From: Opeltia flavorubescens
Lineage: Eukaryota > Ascomycota > Lecanoromycetes > Teloschistales > Teloschistaceae
Assembly: GCA_000442125.1 (NCBI GenBank)
Contig: KE546972.1
Span: forward strand, 1,138,022-1,202,021
Direction: 5' to 3'
Length of the DNA stretch: 64,000 bases
This document shows positions 11,951 through 24,479 of the stretch, in pieces (the first letter of the stretch is position 1; every line of letters begins with the position of its first letter). The position numbers and the translations under genes were made by a program. Under the pieces are notes generated by a model, which worked only from the letters and a program-made list of their open reading frames with translations, was not told the origin of the DNA and made no database searches.

Positions 11951-14900
11951 TATTATATTTAATTTATTTTTATTAAATTAATTTTTTTTTTTTTTTTACT
12001 CTTTTATTATTTTATTACTTCCGTTTTATTTTTTATTAAAAATACCTTTTTATTAAAACTTTTTTTTTTAAAAAAATTTTAATAATATCAGTTTTAAGAT
12101 TAATATTTCTATATTTTCTATTTTTAATTTTAGTAATAGACTTTTTTAAAAACCTACTTTATTAAAAAAATTTTATAAATAAGCTTTATTAAAATTAATA
12201 CTATCGTTTTAATAAAATTAAGGCCTATATTTATATTACCCGCTATATTAATAAGGCCGTTAAATTCTTTATTAGATTTTAAATATTTTTAAATATTTAT
12301 ATATCTTATAAACGAATCGACGGCGTTAATTTTTTTTTTCGGCCTATTTTAAAATATATCGAATATTGAATAATTTAATTTATAATTATTAATATAATTT
12401 TTATTATCTATTAATAGCGTTTTTAACTATTTAATTAAAAGAATTTTTTATTATAATTTAAATATATATTATTGAAAAAAATCGATTTTATTTAATAAAC
12501 CGCGACTATTATTTTTATAAATAGTAATACTATAAATATCCAGGCCCTTAAATAATATTAAAAAATATTAATTGTAGTTAATAACTCTAGTAGTTTCTAT
12601 ATATTATTTTATTTATATTTTAAAATATATCGAAATTTTATTATATTAATCGACTTATTAATAAATTTTATTTCTATTATTTAATTAATTTATTAATAAT
12701 TTTTATATATTAAAGCTGTTTTAGCTAGAGGAAAAAAGTATTATATAACTATAATATTCTAGTCTTTAATATTTTAAAGGCGTTTTTTATATAAATTTTT
12801 ATTAAACGGTTTGAATAATCCCGCTTAAATATTATTTTATATTTATTTTAATTCTAAACTTTTTAATATATTTTTAGTTATTTTATTATTATTTACTATT
12901 ATTTATTTTTAATATTATTATAGGCCTTTTTATATTTCAAAAAAAAAGTAGTTTATTTTTTTAAAAAGTAAAATTTTTATAATTTAATTAAATCTTTATT
13001 AAATTATTCAAAACTTCTATTTCTATAAATTAAAAATTTAAGTAATATTTTTTTAAAGTTTTTTATAAATATTCTTATTTTTTCGTCTTCGCTATTTTTA
13101 TTAAAAAGGTTAGCCCTTATTAATAGTATTTGAAGCCGGAAATAATATAAAGAGTAGTCTAGACTATTCTATATTTTATTATAAAAAAGTATTATTACTA
13201 TTATAAAGTCCTTTAAATTTAAATATATTATTATACTCGATATAAATAGTATTTAAATAGATATACTAGGCCTATTTTTTTTTATTATTTATAACGGCCT
13301 TTATAGCCTTTTATTTAAAATATATATTTTATAATATTTATTAATAATAACCAGCCCGGTATAGAAGCGAATAATATTTTAAAATTTTTTTTTTTTTTTT
13401 ATCTTTTTAAAACCTATATATATACTTTATAAAAAACCTTTTTTTTAATTTTAATTAACTCTACTATAAAGTAATAATCCAATATTATATATTTTTTAAA
13501 AAAAAAATTCTTTATATATTTAGATATTTAGTTTTTTTAATCTTTAAAAATTTTTTATAAAGATTATTATTATTTATTAACGATTATAATCCTTTAATAT
13601 CCGCTATTAATATTAAATAATATCTATTTAATATATTAAAATATATCCGTTTAGTATATTAATATATATAAATACTAGTTTTATATTTAGATTTTTTAAA
13701 TCGATTATATAAAAATTTTTGTTCATTTATTAAATTATTTATAAAAAAAACGCGAAAAATATAATAAATCTATTACTTGGCCGGTAGTAATAAAAAGCTA
13801 AAATTAATTAGTAAAGGTATTTAATAAAGAAATCTAATCGATATTAGTCTTTTTTTAAAATATTACGATTATAATACTTTTATAAAAATTCTAAACTTAA
13901 TTACTTTATATTAATTTCCTTTTAATATATTTATAAAAGCTGCTTTATTATAGCTACCGCTACTAATATCTAGATCTATAAATAATAATATATTAGTAAT
14001 AGAATTCTTAATAAAAATGAAATTAAATTATTTTATTTAAATCTAGTTTACTATTAATTAAAATATTATAAAAATCGTTTTTTTTTAATATCGCGTTAAT
14101 ATAATTTAAACCGCTAATTATTATTAATATTTTATTAGTTTTATAAATAAAAGCTAGTAAATATTATTATAGATTAATCTCGCTAGTTATATATTTTTAA
14201 AAGTATATACCGCCTAATTCTAATTACTTATATATTTATATATATTAGCGGTTATAATCTACTAGAATTTAAATTAAAATTAATACAGGTAGTAAAAAGA
14301 AAAAAGATATTATTTTTTTTAAAGCTAGATTTTTTATTTTATTTTTATTATTTATAAATAGTTTATTACTATTAATATTATTTTTATAATTTTTAAATTA
14401 CTTTAATTTATACTTTTAAATATTATTATTTTAATAAATATTAAGTAACGGGCTACTTTTTATAATATTTTATTCCTTTTAATAATATAGGCCCGCTAAT
14501 AGATTAATATTACTATTTATTTTCTTTTTATTAGGAAATTTAACTAGCTATTTTTTATTAAAAAGACTTTAACTACTATAAATATCTATAAAAATTAGCT
14601 ATTAAAGTATAAAATATTGTTAATTAAAAATTAAATAATTATCAAATAAATTTTTCTACAAATTATTTAATAAGATTATTTTTAAACTATTTTTCTATAT
14701 ATAAAAGAAGCTAGACTTCGAGTTAATAATATATAGTTCTTATAAATCGGCTGTAAAACTATTAATATCCTTTTTTTATAAACCGAGCTTAAAGTTACTA
14801 GCGTCTTTTTTTTTAAATTCGGCTTTTTTTTCTTTAAAAAATAATCTTTATTTATTAAATCTAATAAATTAATTTAATAAATAAATATACTTATTTTATT

Positions 14901-15138
14901 AATTTAAAAATAAAGTTTTATCTTTTTATAAGTTTAAATATTTTAAAATCTATAAAGTAATTATTTAATTATTTGTTACTGATAGTTATACTATTACTAT
15001 TATTAGCTCTAATAATTTTATAATTTTAAAGGAATAAAGTTAAATTTACTTTATTAATTTAGAATTAAAATATAAATAAAGATCTTTAATATATTATATT
15101 ATACTAGTAACGGGCTATCGTTCTAATAGGATTTTACT

Positions 15139-15194
15139 ACTGGTAGCTAGCAGCTGGCAGCTAGTAAAGCTGGCTGGTAGGGCTAGCTACCAGT
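15139..15194. repeat. 13-bp perfect inverted repeat (hairpin)
   Basis: ACTGGTAGCTAGC at 15139-15151 is repeated as its exact reverse complement at 15182-15194, with a 30-base loop. The loop contains further CTGGCAG/GCTGG motifs. It keeps CpA and TpG steps although the flanks are RIP-mutated. It may be an operator-like or terminal structure of H. I cannot find its exact counterpart in copy 1 (about 3140-3215), which is AT-only there. Confidence 0.75.
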
Positions 15195-15375
15195 TTTTAG
15201 TTAATTTAATACGGCTAAATCTTCTATACGCTATAGCGCCACCAGTTTTAATCCGATTTTAAAAAGTTTTATATTATTGAAATACGCTTATTAAGTGCTT
15301 GAAATTGGACTACTATAAATAGTATAATATACGTCATTCGCTGTATAAATTTACTGCAAAAAACCAGCTGTTTTA

Positions 15376-15441
15376 ATGGTTGAAACACGGAAACGCGCTA
15401 GACCTAAAACGTATCTACCTTTATTCGATACTAATAGATAA
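15376..15441 (+). pseudogene. Start of an unrecognised plus-strand gene (22 codons)
   Basis: An ATG at 15376 opens a short basic peptide beginning MVETRKRARPKTYLPLF that ends at a TAA at 15439-15441. The same frame stays readable for 16 more codons to the next stop at 15490-15492. A TAA from CAA is what RIP would make, so this may be the first part of a longer broken gene. The basic amino end and the balanced codon use differ from everything around it. It lies just downstream of the hairpin. No family recognised. Confidence 0.45.
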
Positions 15442-16925
15442 GACTTATACTTATTTCGGGTCGGGAAGCCGATAAAAAACGTTTTTTAATATATATATAA
15501 AACGATATATAATATAGTTTATAAACTTATTAATTTTTAAAATAATAATTGTCGTTCTATTTATACTATAATACTAGAATAAATAATTAAAAAGTAAAAA
15601 GCTAAAAGAGAATTTTATTTATACTTAAAGCTAGAATTTTTAAAAATTAATATTATCTAGTTTTAAAATTATTAATATTAGGGTAAATAAGATTTCTTTT
15701 ATAGTAAAATAATAGTTATTTGTATATATATCTTTTAATAGTTTTAAAAAAAACTTATATTTTTTATACTAAAAAACCTAGATCTAATTTTAATAGCTGT
15801 AGGAAATTAAAAAAAAAAAATTTATATAATTAAAGAAATTATAGATATTATTATTAATAGTAAAGTTTTTTAAATAGTTTTCGTGCTAATAGATTTTTAT
15901 AATTATTATTTTTAAATTTATTTTTTATTTTAGCTTTAATTAATAATAATAAGTATTTAAAAATATTAAATACTATTTTTTTTTAAAATTCGAAAAGCTA
16001 TTAATATTAAAATTATTAATAAATTTATTTTTAATTTTATCTATAACTTTTATTCTAACCGCTTTTAATTATTTTTTATTATTATTAAACGCTTTATTAA
16101 ATAATTTATTTTAAAGGATTCAAGCTTTTTTTTTATTAAAAAGCTATTTAAGTTTTTTATATTTTTTTATAAAAAATATATTTTTATAAAATTTATAGAA
16201 CTAGTTTAAAAATTTATCTAATTTAATAATATAATTAAATTTATTATAAAAGATATAAATAATATAATAAATAAATACTAGAATAATATAATATTAAAAT
16301 AGGTTAGTATATAAATTACTATAGTATCAAATATTTAATAAAAAAAAAATATAATTACTACCCTTAATATTTTACTTTTATATTTCGATTTTATTAAACT
16401 AGAAGGCCGCTATTAAACTAAATTTTAACTTATATTAATCTAACCTCCGTATTGAGTATATATATTATTTTTATTATATATTCAATTAAAATTTAGTATA
16501 ACCTTTTTAATATAAATTTAGTTTAATAAAAAATCGATTTTTTTTATTTAAGCGAGTATTAATAGTAAATTATAATTATAAAAAGGAATTTTTATTAATT
16601 TTCTATTAAAATAATTTATTAAAATATAAAAAAGCTAAAATTAAATAATACGCTATATATTTAAATTACTAGATGAAAAAGTATTTAAAAACTTATATAA
16701 CTAATTTAAAAATATATAATAGCTTTTATAGGCTATAACGATAATTATAGATTTTAATAATATAGATTATAATATAGTATATTAATATTTATTTTATAAG
16801 CAATATATTTATAAATATTATCGATTTTTAATAATATTACTATTATTTTTTTAATTAGATCTATTTTAATTTAAAATACCTAATTTTTTTTTATTATATA
16901 CTATTTTTTATTTTCTTAAATTTAT

Positions 16926-17024
16926 AATTTTTAATTATTAATTTTTAATTTTTAGTTTTTAATTTTTAATTTTTAATTTTTAATTTTTANTTTTTAATTT
17001 TTAATTTTTAATTTTTAATTTTTA
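16926..17024. repeat. AATTTTT heptamer array
   Basis: About fourteen tandem copies of a 7-base unit AATTTTT, with a few imperfect units at the left end and one ambiguous base at 16990. On the minus strand this is a (TTAAAAA) tail, the kind of simple repeat that ends some LINE elements, but it could equally be a plain microsatellite. Confidence 0.9.
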
Positions 17025-20000
17025 TTATTTTATATTAAATCTTTAATTATTTTTTTTATTAATATAATAATTACTTTTATATTTATTATATTTATATTTT
17101 TTTATACTTTTAAAATATCGCGTATTAAATAAATCTAGTAAATATTAGCTTTTTCTACTATTTAATAACTAATTTTTAATTTATATATTTTTCTTTAATT
17201 TAACTTCTAGAATTTAATAATTATAATATTTCTTCCTATTTTATTAATTATAACTTTTATTATATATTATATCTTTTAGTACTTTTTTTTTCTAACTCCG
17301 ATTCTTTTAGAGAATTAATTATAATATCTTTTAAAAAAACTATTTTATTTAATAATACTTTTTTTAAATTTTTATATTAAAATATTAAACGAGTTAATAC
17401 GCCGCTTTTAATTAGGTATAACTAGTAATAAACTTCTATTTTATATTAATTTTTATTATATTTATAATATATTTAATTCTAAACGTTTTAATAATATTTA
17501 ACTTTTTTTTAATTATTTTTATAGTTAATACCCGTCTAAATTTTTATAATTTTATTTATTTTATATTTAATATTAGACTCTTTATTAATTTTAATTTTTT
17601 TTCTTATTTTTTTTCAATTTTAGTTTTCTTTAATTTATAAGTACTATTATTATTAACTTGACTAGCAGCTATATCTACTATTTTAGCTTATTTATATTTA
17701 ATTATAGCTTTAATTTTTAGAGTAATTACTTTTATACGCTCGCGTTTTTTAATAATATTACTATTCTTATTATCGCCTATAGAAATATCTTAAGCTTTTT
17801 TTATAGCGGCTATTTATATTAATTAATTTTAATATACTATTTTAGAGCGGTTCATTAATAGTTAAAAATTTTTTTAATTCTAAAGCTAAAAAATAGTAAA
17901 AAATAAGATTAATAAAACGAATTATAAAATTTATAAATTAATTAATATAAAATTAAACTTTAAAAAATTTTTAAATTTACCGTCTTTATTTTAATCTAAT
18001 AATTTTTATTATTTTTAGCTTTTTTTAACTCTATAAAATCGATTTATATTCAGCTTAATATTAAGTTTAAACCTTAATTCAATATTTAGTGTAGATTTCA
18101 ATTTAATACTTAGCTTAAACTTCGGTTTAATATTTAATCTAGATTTTAGTTTATTATTTAGCCTAGTTTTTAATTTAATACTTAGTCTAAATTTAAGTTT
18201 AATATTTAGTTTAATTTTCGGCTTATTTATATTTAAATAAATTTTAATCGAATTATATATAAATTAATAAATATATTAATAATAATAAAAACTATATAAT
18301 TATATATTTTTAATAGTAATTTATTCTATTATTATATCGTTTATATAAATAAATACCGGATGTTCTTTCTATTATAATAAATGAATTTCTTTAAATTTTT
18401 ATTACTTTCTTTATTAAATAAAAAAAATAGTTTTTATTAAATATTATATACCGAATTTCTACTTTTAGCGTAATATTTTAAATTATTAAAAAAAACTATC
18501 ATTAAAAAATACCTTTAATTAATTAAATATAGCTAATTATACTATAAATATTATTTTTAAAAAGATAGGCTAGAGCTATAATATTAATAGTTTAGCTTTA
18601 CTTTTATATATCTTTAATATAGAGTAAAGTAGCTATTAGTAACAAAAAGATTTTAATTATTATTTAATTAAATTAAAGGATTTATATAATTTATCAAAAT
18701 AGAAATAACTTTTAATTAAAACTCTAATCAGATTATATTTAATTTTTACTATTTTAATTAGATTTTTTTTCGTTTTATAGATTTTTAATAATATTAATAG
18801 CTATAATTACTAAATTTTAAAATTAAAATATAATTATCTTTTTCTTGTATATAAATAGAATGATTATTTCTTTAATATAAATAGTATTATACCTTTAATT
18901 TTAGATTTATATTCTTTTATTTCTTTTCTACTTTTAATTATTAACTATATAATTTATTCTTATATTCATTCTCTAAAATTTTTATATATTTAAATTACTA
19001 TATTAAAAATTTAAATATTAAAAAACCTCTTTAAATATATTCTATTTATTTTTGCTAAAGTATTTAAAATAATTACTTTTATAAAAAATTAAAGTGCTTT
19101 TTAATATAAAAATACCTAGTTTTATATTTATTTATAATAATAAGCTTTTATAGCTATACTACTTTTTTTAAATTATAATAGGGACCTTTTAAACCGAGAA
19201 ACTGAAATAGTTATATATAAACAATTTACTAAATAAAAGTAATAATTTTTACCTTTTAAAGTGAAATTTATAGATATTACTCTAATAGCCTTTTTTAATT
19301 AATCTAATTATAACTTTTATAATATAATAAACCTATTTGAAAGTAAATTAGTATTTAATATTTATAAACTATATAAAGAAATCTCTATTTTAATTTATTA
19401 AACTTATTTTTATAATTTTATATTATTAAAAAAAAAATTTATTTAAAATTTTTTTTTGTAGAATAATATAATATAATTAAACTAAATAATTTTTTTCTTT
19501 AGTTAATCGCGATTTATTATTTATTTTAATTAAAATTTCTATTCTATTTACTTTATACTATAATTTTTTATAGCTAATATTAAAAAAATTTAAATTTTTT
19601 TATATCTATTTACTTTAATTTTAATATTTATATATCTAATAAATATTAAATCTAAAAAATAATCTATATCGAGTTTCTATATTCTACTTAAGTTAATATA
19701 TAATATTAAAAATTCGCGATAAAATTTAGCTTTAAATATTTAATATAATAATATTAATATTCTAAATTTTTTCTACATATAAAATCTAGGTTAGAATATT
19801 ATATATTAACTATATTAAGATATTAATACTAACTAATAGCTATCACTATATTTATAATAAATATAACCTATATTTATATACGAAATACCTATATTATATA
19901 AAAAACTTATGAAAATATTTTAGATTTTTAAAAATTTATTTTAAGTTATCTAACCGCCTTTAAAGATTATATAGAATTTATCTAGTTTCTTCCTACCTTT

Positions 20001-20459
20001 TAATAAAATAGATATATTAGGCGATTTTTATATTTAGAGTTTTTAACTATATAAATAATACTTTAATTTATTATTAAATTTTATTTTTACTTTCCCCTCT
20101 TTTATTTTATTCCCGGAAAAATTATAAATATAGTTATTTTATATTTTTATTCCCTTTTAATCGCTAATTATAATAATAAATTTCATTATATTAATTAAAG
20201 TTATATAATAAAAATTAATAAATGTTTTAAAATATAAATAAAAGTAATTAATTAAATAACATTAAAGATATAAATATAATAAAAGAAATATAAAAATCTA
20301 TCAAATATAAAATATAGTTATATTTTAAAAGGATATAATAAAGAAAAAAATGTTAATAATTAATCGCTGGTTAAATATATCTACTCTTTCTATAAAAGAA
20401 TTGATAAAAAAAAGGGTCCAGCTTATATAAGAAATTGATTTCTACCTATTTATCTATTA
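17025..20459. other. Unassigned decayed sequence
   Basis: About 3.4 kb of strongly RIP-mutated sequence between the heptamer array and the Helitron. It contains a 24-bp minisatellite (18052-18234) whose minus-strand translation is an 8-residue K/L/P-type repeat, so a minus-strand gene is plausible. I found no transposase, polymerase or integrase motif that I would defend on either strand. A minus-strand LINE ending in the heptamer array is possible but unproven. Confidence 0.5.
18052..18234 (-). repeat. 24-bp minisatellite, about 7 copies
   Basis: Tandem units of 24 bases with the core TTTAATATTTAGTCTA recur about seven times with scattered transitions. The unit is a multiple of three. On the minus strand each unit gives an 8-residue repeat such as PKFKLSIK, so it may once have been a repetitive protein segment. 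Confidence 0.85.
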
Positions 20460-21299
20460 ATAACAAGCTGCGTTCGGTAAATAAGGAATATTAAATTTCT
20501 ACTAAAATTTATAGTTAGATTTAATCGATAGGTACTATATATAATAATATATAAAGTAGTTTCGTTTAAAGCGCGTAGCAAGCGTATTCTAGAATTATAA
20601 AAATTCTATTCTTTAAAGTAATATTAATAGAGTTATTAACTATAAAAAGTTTTTACTAATAATTTAGTTAAATACGATAAAAATTTATTAATAAGATTAA
20701 TAACTAGTACAATTTTTAATCTATAACTATCTTAATTTAAAAGAATAACTACTATTTTATTATTTAATTAAAGCGATTTTATTACTTTAACGACGCGTTT
20801 TTTAGTATAAATAATAATATAAAACTATTATCTTCTTTTAATCCTCTTTTAGATATAATATATATAAAATCTTTTTAATCCCTTCTAGCCGTAGATTATA
20901 TAGTTAAATATTTAATAAAAGAACTTTCGTTTAGATTATTATTTATATATTCTAACTATTAATTAAAAGTATATTCCTACCCTTTAATATATATTTCTAT
21001 TAGCCTTTTAGGCCGATATTTAAAGATATTAACTACTAGGTTCTATTAATAGTAATATATACTATATTACCTATTCTACTAGAATAAAAAGAACCTAATT
21101 AAATCCTTTACCTTAAATATTTTCTCTTAAATAAATATAAATTATTACTCTAGCTCTATTAAGTTTACTTTTTNCTATTTACTATACCTTTTTTTAGCCT
21201 CCGCGAAGGCTTTTTATTATATTTCTACCGCCTCCTATTATACCTATTACTACTTATTATACGCCTTTATAATATTTCTCCCTTTTTCCCTTTATTATC

Positions 21300-23430
21300 C
21301 TCGCCCCTAACCTAGTAATTATTTAAAAGTATGTAAAACGATAAAGTCGGCTACTAATACTATTTTAAGTCTCCTCTATATTATATCTACTATATAAGAT
21401 CCGACGGGCTAAATTAAAGTTATAAAGGTTTAAAAAATTAGTTAATAGTGTTTCTAGGCCGTTTAATATATTTTTTAAAAATATTAAGAATAAATTAAAA
21501 TAAAAAAAGGTCCTAATAAAGAATATAATAGAGTTAGATAATAATACTAAAATTACTTTTATAAATTTTAATATAAATAAGGTTTTAAAATAGGATTTAA
21601 TAGTATTAGATAATAATAATAAGGTTATTTTAATAAATCCTAGTTAAAATAATACTTTAGTACCGTTTTCTAATAATAATAAAGTTCTTTTAATTAATTT
21701 TAATTAAAACAAGACCCTAGTAGTATTATTTTCCGAATTAGATAATAATAAAAATATATTTTTTTTATAATAGAAGTTTAATATATTTAAAGATTAATTT
21801 AATTAAAATTTACGAGCTTATAATAATAAAGAAGATTTTATATAGCTTTTATAATTTAAAGCGGAAGTTTATAATACGCTTTATAGTACTTCGCGAAAAA
21901 TTCCTTAATATAATAAAAGAAAGTTTAGTAATAGCTAAATAATTATAAAAAATCTAAATACTTAAATAGAATTTTATTTTTTAAAACCTTTTTATTTACT
22001 AGAAAATATTTATTTTTATTATAAGGCTTATTAATACTTTAAAGAATATATAATAATAAGCTTATATCTTTAAATAAAGTACTAGTATTACTATTTTAAT
22101 AAAATTATACTACGGTATATATAAACTCTAGAAAGCCTTTTTATTAAAAAGTTAAACCGTATATCTAAATCTATTAATAAAAATATCTTTATAATAAAAA
22201 AAAAAGCGATTAAAAAAACTATTTATTAATTAATAAATAAAGTTAATAAAAAAGGTAAATATAGTTAAAATAACTTAGTATTTTATTACGCCTTAATTAA
22301 TTATAATAATATTTTTTTTTATTAGCGAGGCTGCTATTATTAACTATAAGTATAGTATCTAGTTAACCTTTTATATAATAGAAAGTATAAAATATTTAAT
22401 TTTAAGCGTACTTTTTAAAGAAGGCAATATTTTTAAATTTATATAAATATAAATAATTAATAGTAATTAAAAGATATATAAATAACGTTTAGAATTAGAT
22501 TATAGTTAAATTATAATAAATATTAAAAATTTATAATCGCTTTAAAATATTATAAAGGAGACTAATCTATATACTATAATATATTTTTATATAAAGCGGC
22601 AAATTAAATAGTTAAAAAATTTTAATTTAATTTTATATTTAATATAGTATAATTTTTTAATAATTTAAAAAAGGATATATAATAAGCCTATATTAAATAA
22701 AGTTACTACGTTAATAGTAATATTTAATAATAATAATATTTTTCGGCGCTTTAATAAATATATTTTCGTCTAATAAATCTATAATAGTATTTTATAATAA
22801 ATTCCTTTTTAGTACTCCTTTTATATACTTTTTAAATATCTTTTTTTATTTTTTTATAACGAGTAGAACTAGAATAAAAATATACTTCTCTATAGATTTA
22901 AAAGCTATTATAATTTATAGATAAAATAGTATATTTATAATTATTTAGAAAATAATAAAACTAGGGACTTTCCTAATAATAACGACGAGGGTAGTATAGT
23001 AAATAAACTCGCTAGTAATAGTAATTAGTATAATTAGGCGAGTTAGTATATTAAAATTAAGAAAAGCTAGTATAATAAAAATAAAGGAGATAGAAATAAT
23101 AAAGATTAAAAAGCAGAAAATTCTAGAGCGGTACTAATATATAAGAGAGGAGGATTTAAGTGAATTATTTAAAAACAGCTTTATTACTATATAATATAAG
23201 TATATTTATATTTCTACAGCGTATTTATAGCGATTTTATTATATAATCGCCGCGTTTTAATATATATTCTATATAATTAACTTATATATTAAAAACGCCC
23301 TAATAAATTTAATCGTTTATTATATTCTAATCGGCTTTTTTAATATTTTACTATTAATATTATAGTTTATACTAAGCTTAATAAATTTAATTATATTTAT
23401 TAAAACTAATAGAACTTTTATATTAACCTT
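21300..23430 (+). pseudogene. Helitron amino-terminal region, decayed
   Basis: The plus-strand reading is rich in N, K, Y and Q. A better conserved block is near 22300-22420, containing W-R-G-C-Y and, downstream, R-K-Y-K-I-F. This would be the region ahead of Rep that is variable between fungal Helitrons. A Q/R-rich segment lies near 22960-23160. I assign it by position only. Confidence 0.45.
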
Positions 23431-23439
23431 TATAATAGC

Positions 23440-24350
23440 TTTATAAATTATTTAGGGTAAGAATATAAACTTGGAAATATTGAAAATAAAGTAATTATTT
23501 TATTTTCTGGCTATTATAGTAGTCTATAATATATAAAAGCTTAGAAATAAAATACCGTCGCTTTAATTTATAATTTTAATAAATTTTTTTTTATACCTTT
23601 ACTTATAATCCTAATTAAGAAGAGATTAAAAAGGATATTTATTCTAGTTAGATATTTAAATAATAACTAGATCTTATCGTTTATATATTCTAATTAAAGC
23701 TTTAAAAGCTAATATAGGATTTTATAAAGGGATACGTTATAAATAAATACCGCGGTTATATATATATTATTAAATTCTAGAAGAAAGGTTTTTTTTATAC
23801 CTATATCTTAATTATTCTAAACCCTTTTAATTATTCTAACTTAAATAATTAATAATACTATTTAAGCTATTATCCTCGATCCTAATAAAAATACCGATTT
23901 TTTTAAATAAATAAAGTAGTATATAATTTATAAAAATTATAAAAATAAAATTAATAGCTCTTATAAAAATATAAATAAATAGTATATAAAGTTTTTTTTT
24001 AAATTAAAAACTAATATTTTTAATCTAAACTACTCTAGCGGTATTTTTTAATATCGCCGACCTATTTAGGAACTTAAAAAGAGAATATTATAAAATAATA
24101 TATAAGTAGTATCCTATAACTAGTATCTACTTATAAAATTTCGTATTTATATTAATATTAAGGTTTATATTTTATTAAAATTAATAGGCTATTTTTATAA
24201 GTATATTTATAAAAGGAGCGACTTTATTAATAGTTAAACTATATTTATAAAAAAAATAGGCCTATAATATTCTAGCGGCGTATAAAATAATAAAATATTT
24301 ATTAATAAAATTATATCCTTTTAATTAAGGAAGTAAATAGGATTATATAA
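23440..24350 (+). pseudogene. Helitron Rep (HUH nickase) domain
   Basis: The Rep domain nicks and rejoins single-stranded element ends during rolling-circle transposition. The reading resembles the LGQEYxPGNxxNxVxL entry block (about 23443-23495). The HUH site follows at about 23775-23815, after the QKRG-like block, where the sequence now reads FYTYIL. A PHTHIL-type site changed at CpA would give this, so the metal-binding histidines appear lost. The catalytic tyrosine block FYKYIYKRSD is at 24193-24222. Frame 1 carries the tyrosine block. Several stops are present, mostly TAA/TAG as expected from CAA/CAG. Confidence 0.75.
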
Positions 24351-24479
24351 AGTTTACTAGAAGATTTTAAATCTATTAATAAAAGGTTTTAAACTTTTAG
24401 TATAATATTTTATAATTTATCTAGAAAATAAATAGCGTATAGTATTTAACTTTAAAATAGAAATAACGGCGGCTTTAAT

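Larger units (their letters stand above)
11960..16850. repeat. Unit H, copy 2 (unrecognised repeat)
   Basis: Direct copy of the H unit, head to tail with copy 1. The left 3.1 kb reads as a decayed minus-strand gene; the right 1.4 kb reads as a decayed plus-strand gene starting near 15376. Between them, 15100-15480 is much less mutated and holds a 13-bp perfect inverted repeat. This arrangement suggests two divergent genes with a shared upstream region. I see no LTR, terminal inverted repeat or polymerase motif. It could be a large DNA element, a subtelomeric-type repeat or a duplicated host segment. Confidence 0.55.

Noticed and set aside
16926-17024. Telomere-like repeat
   Set aside because: The unit AATTTTT is not TTAGGG or a plausible RIP product of it, and the array is interstitial without subtelomeric genes.
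18052-18234. CRISPR-like array
   Set aside because: Contiguous 24-bp tandem units without spacers, in a eukaryotic (fungal) setting.
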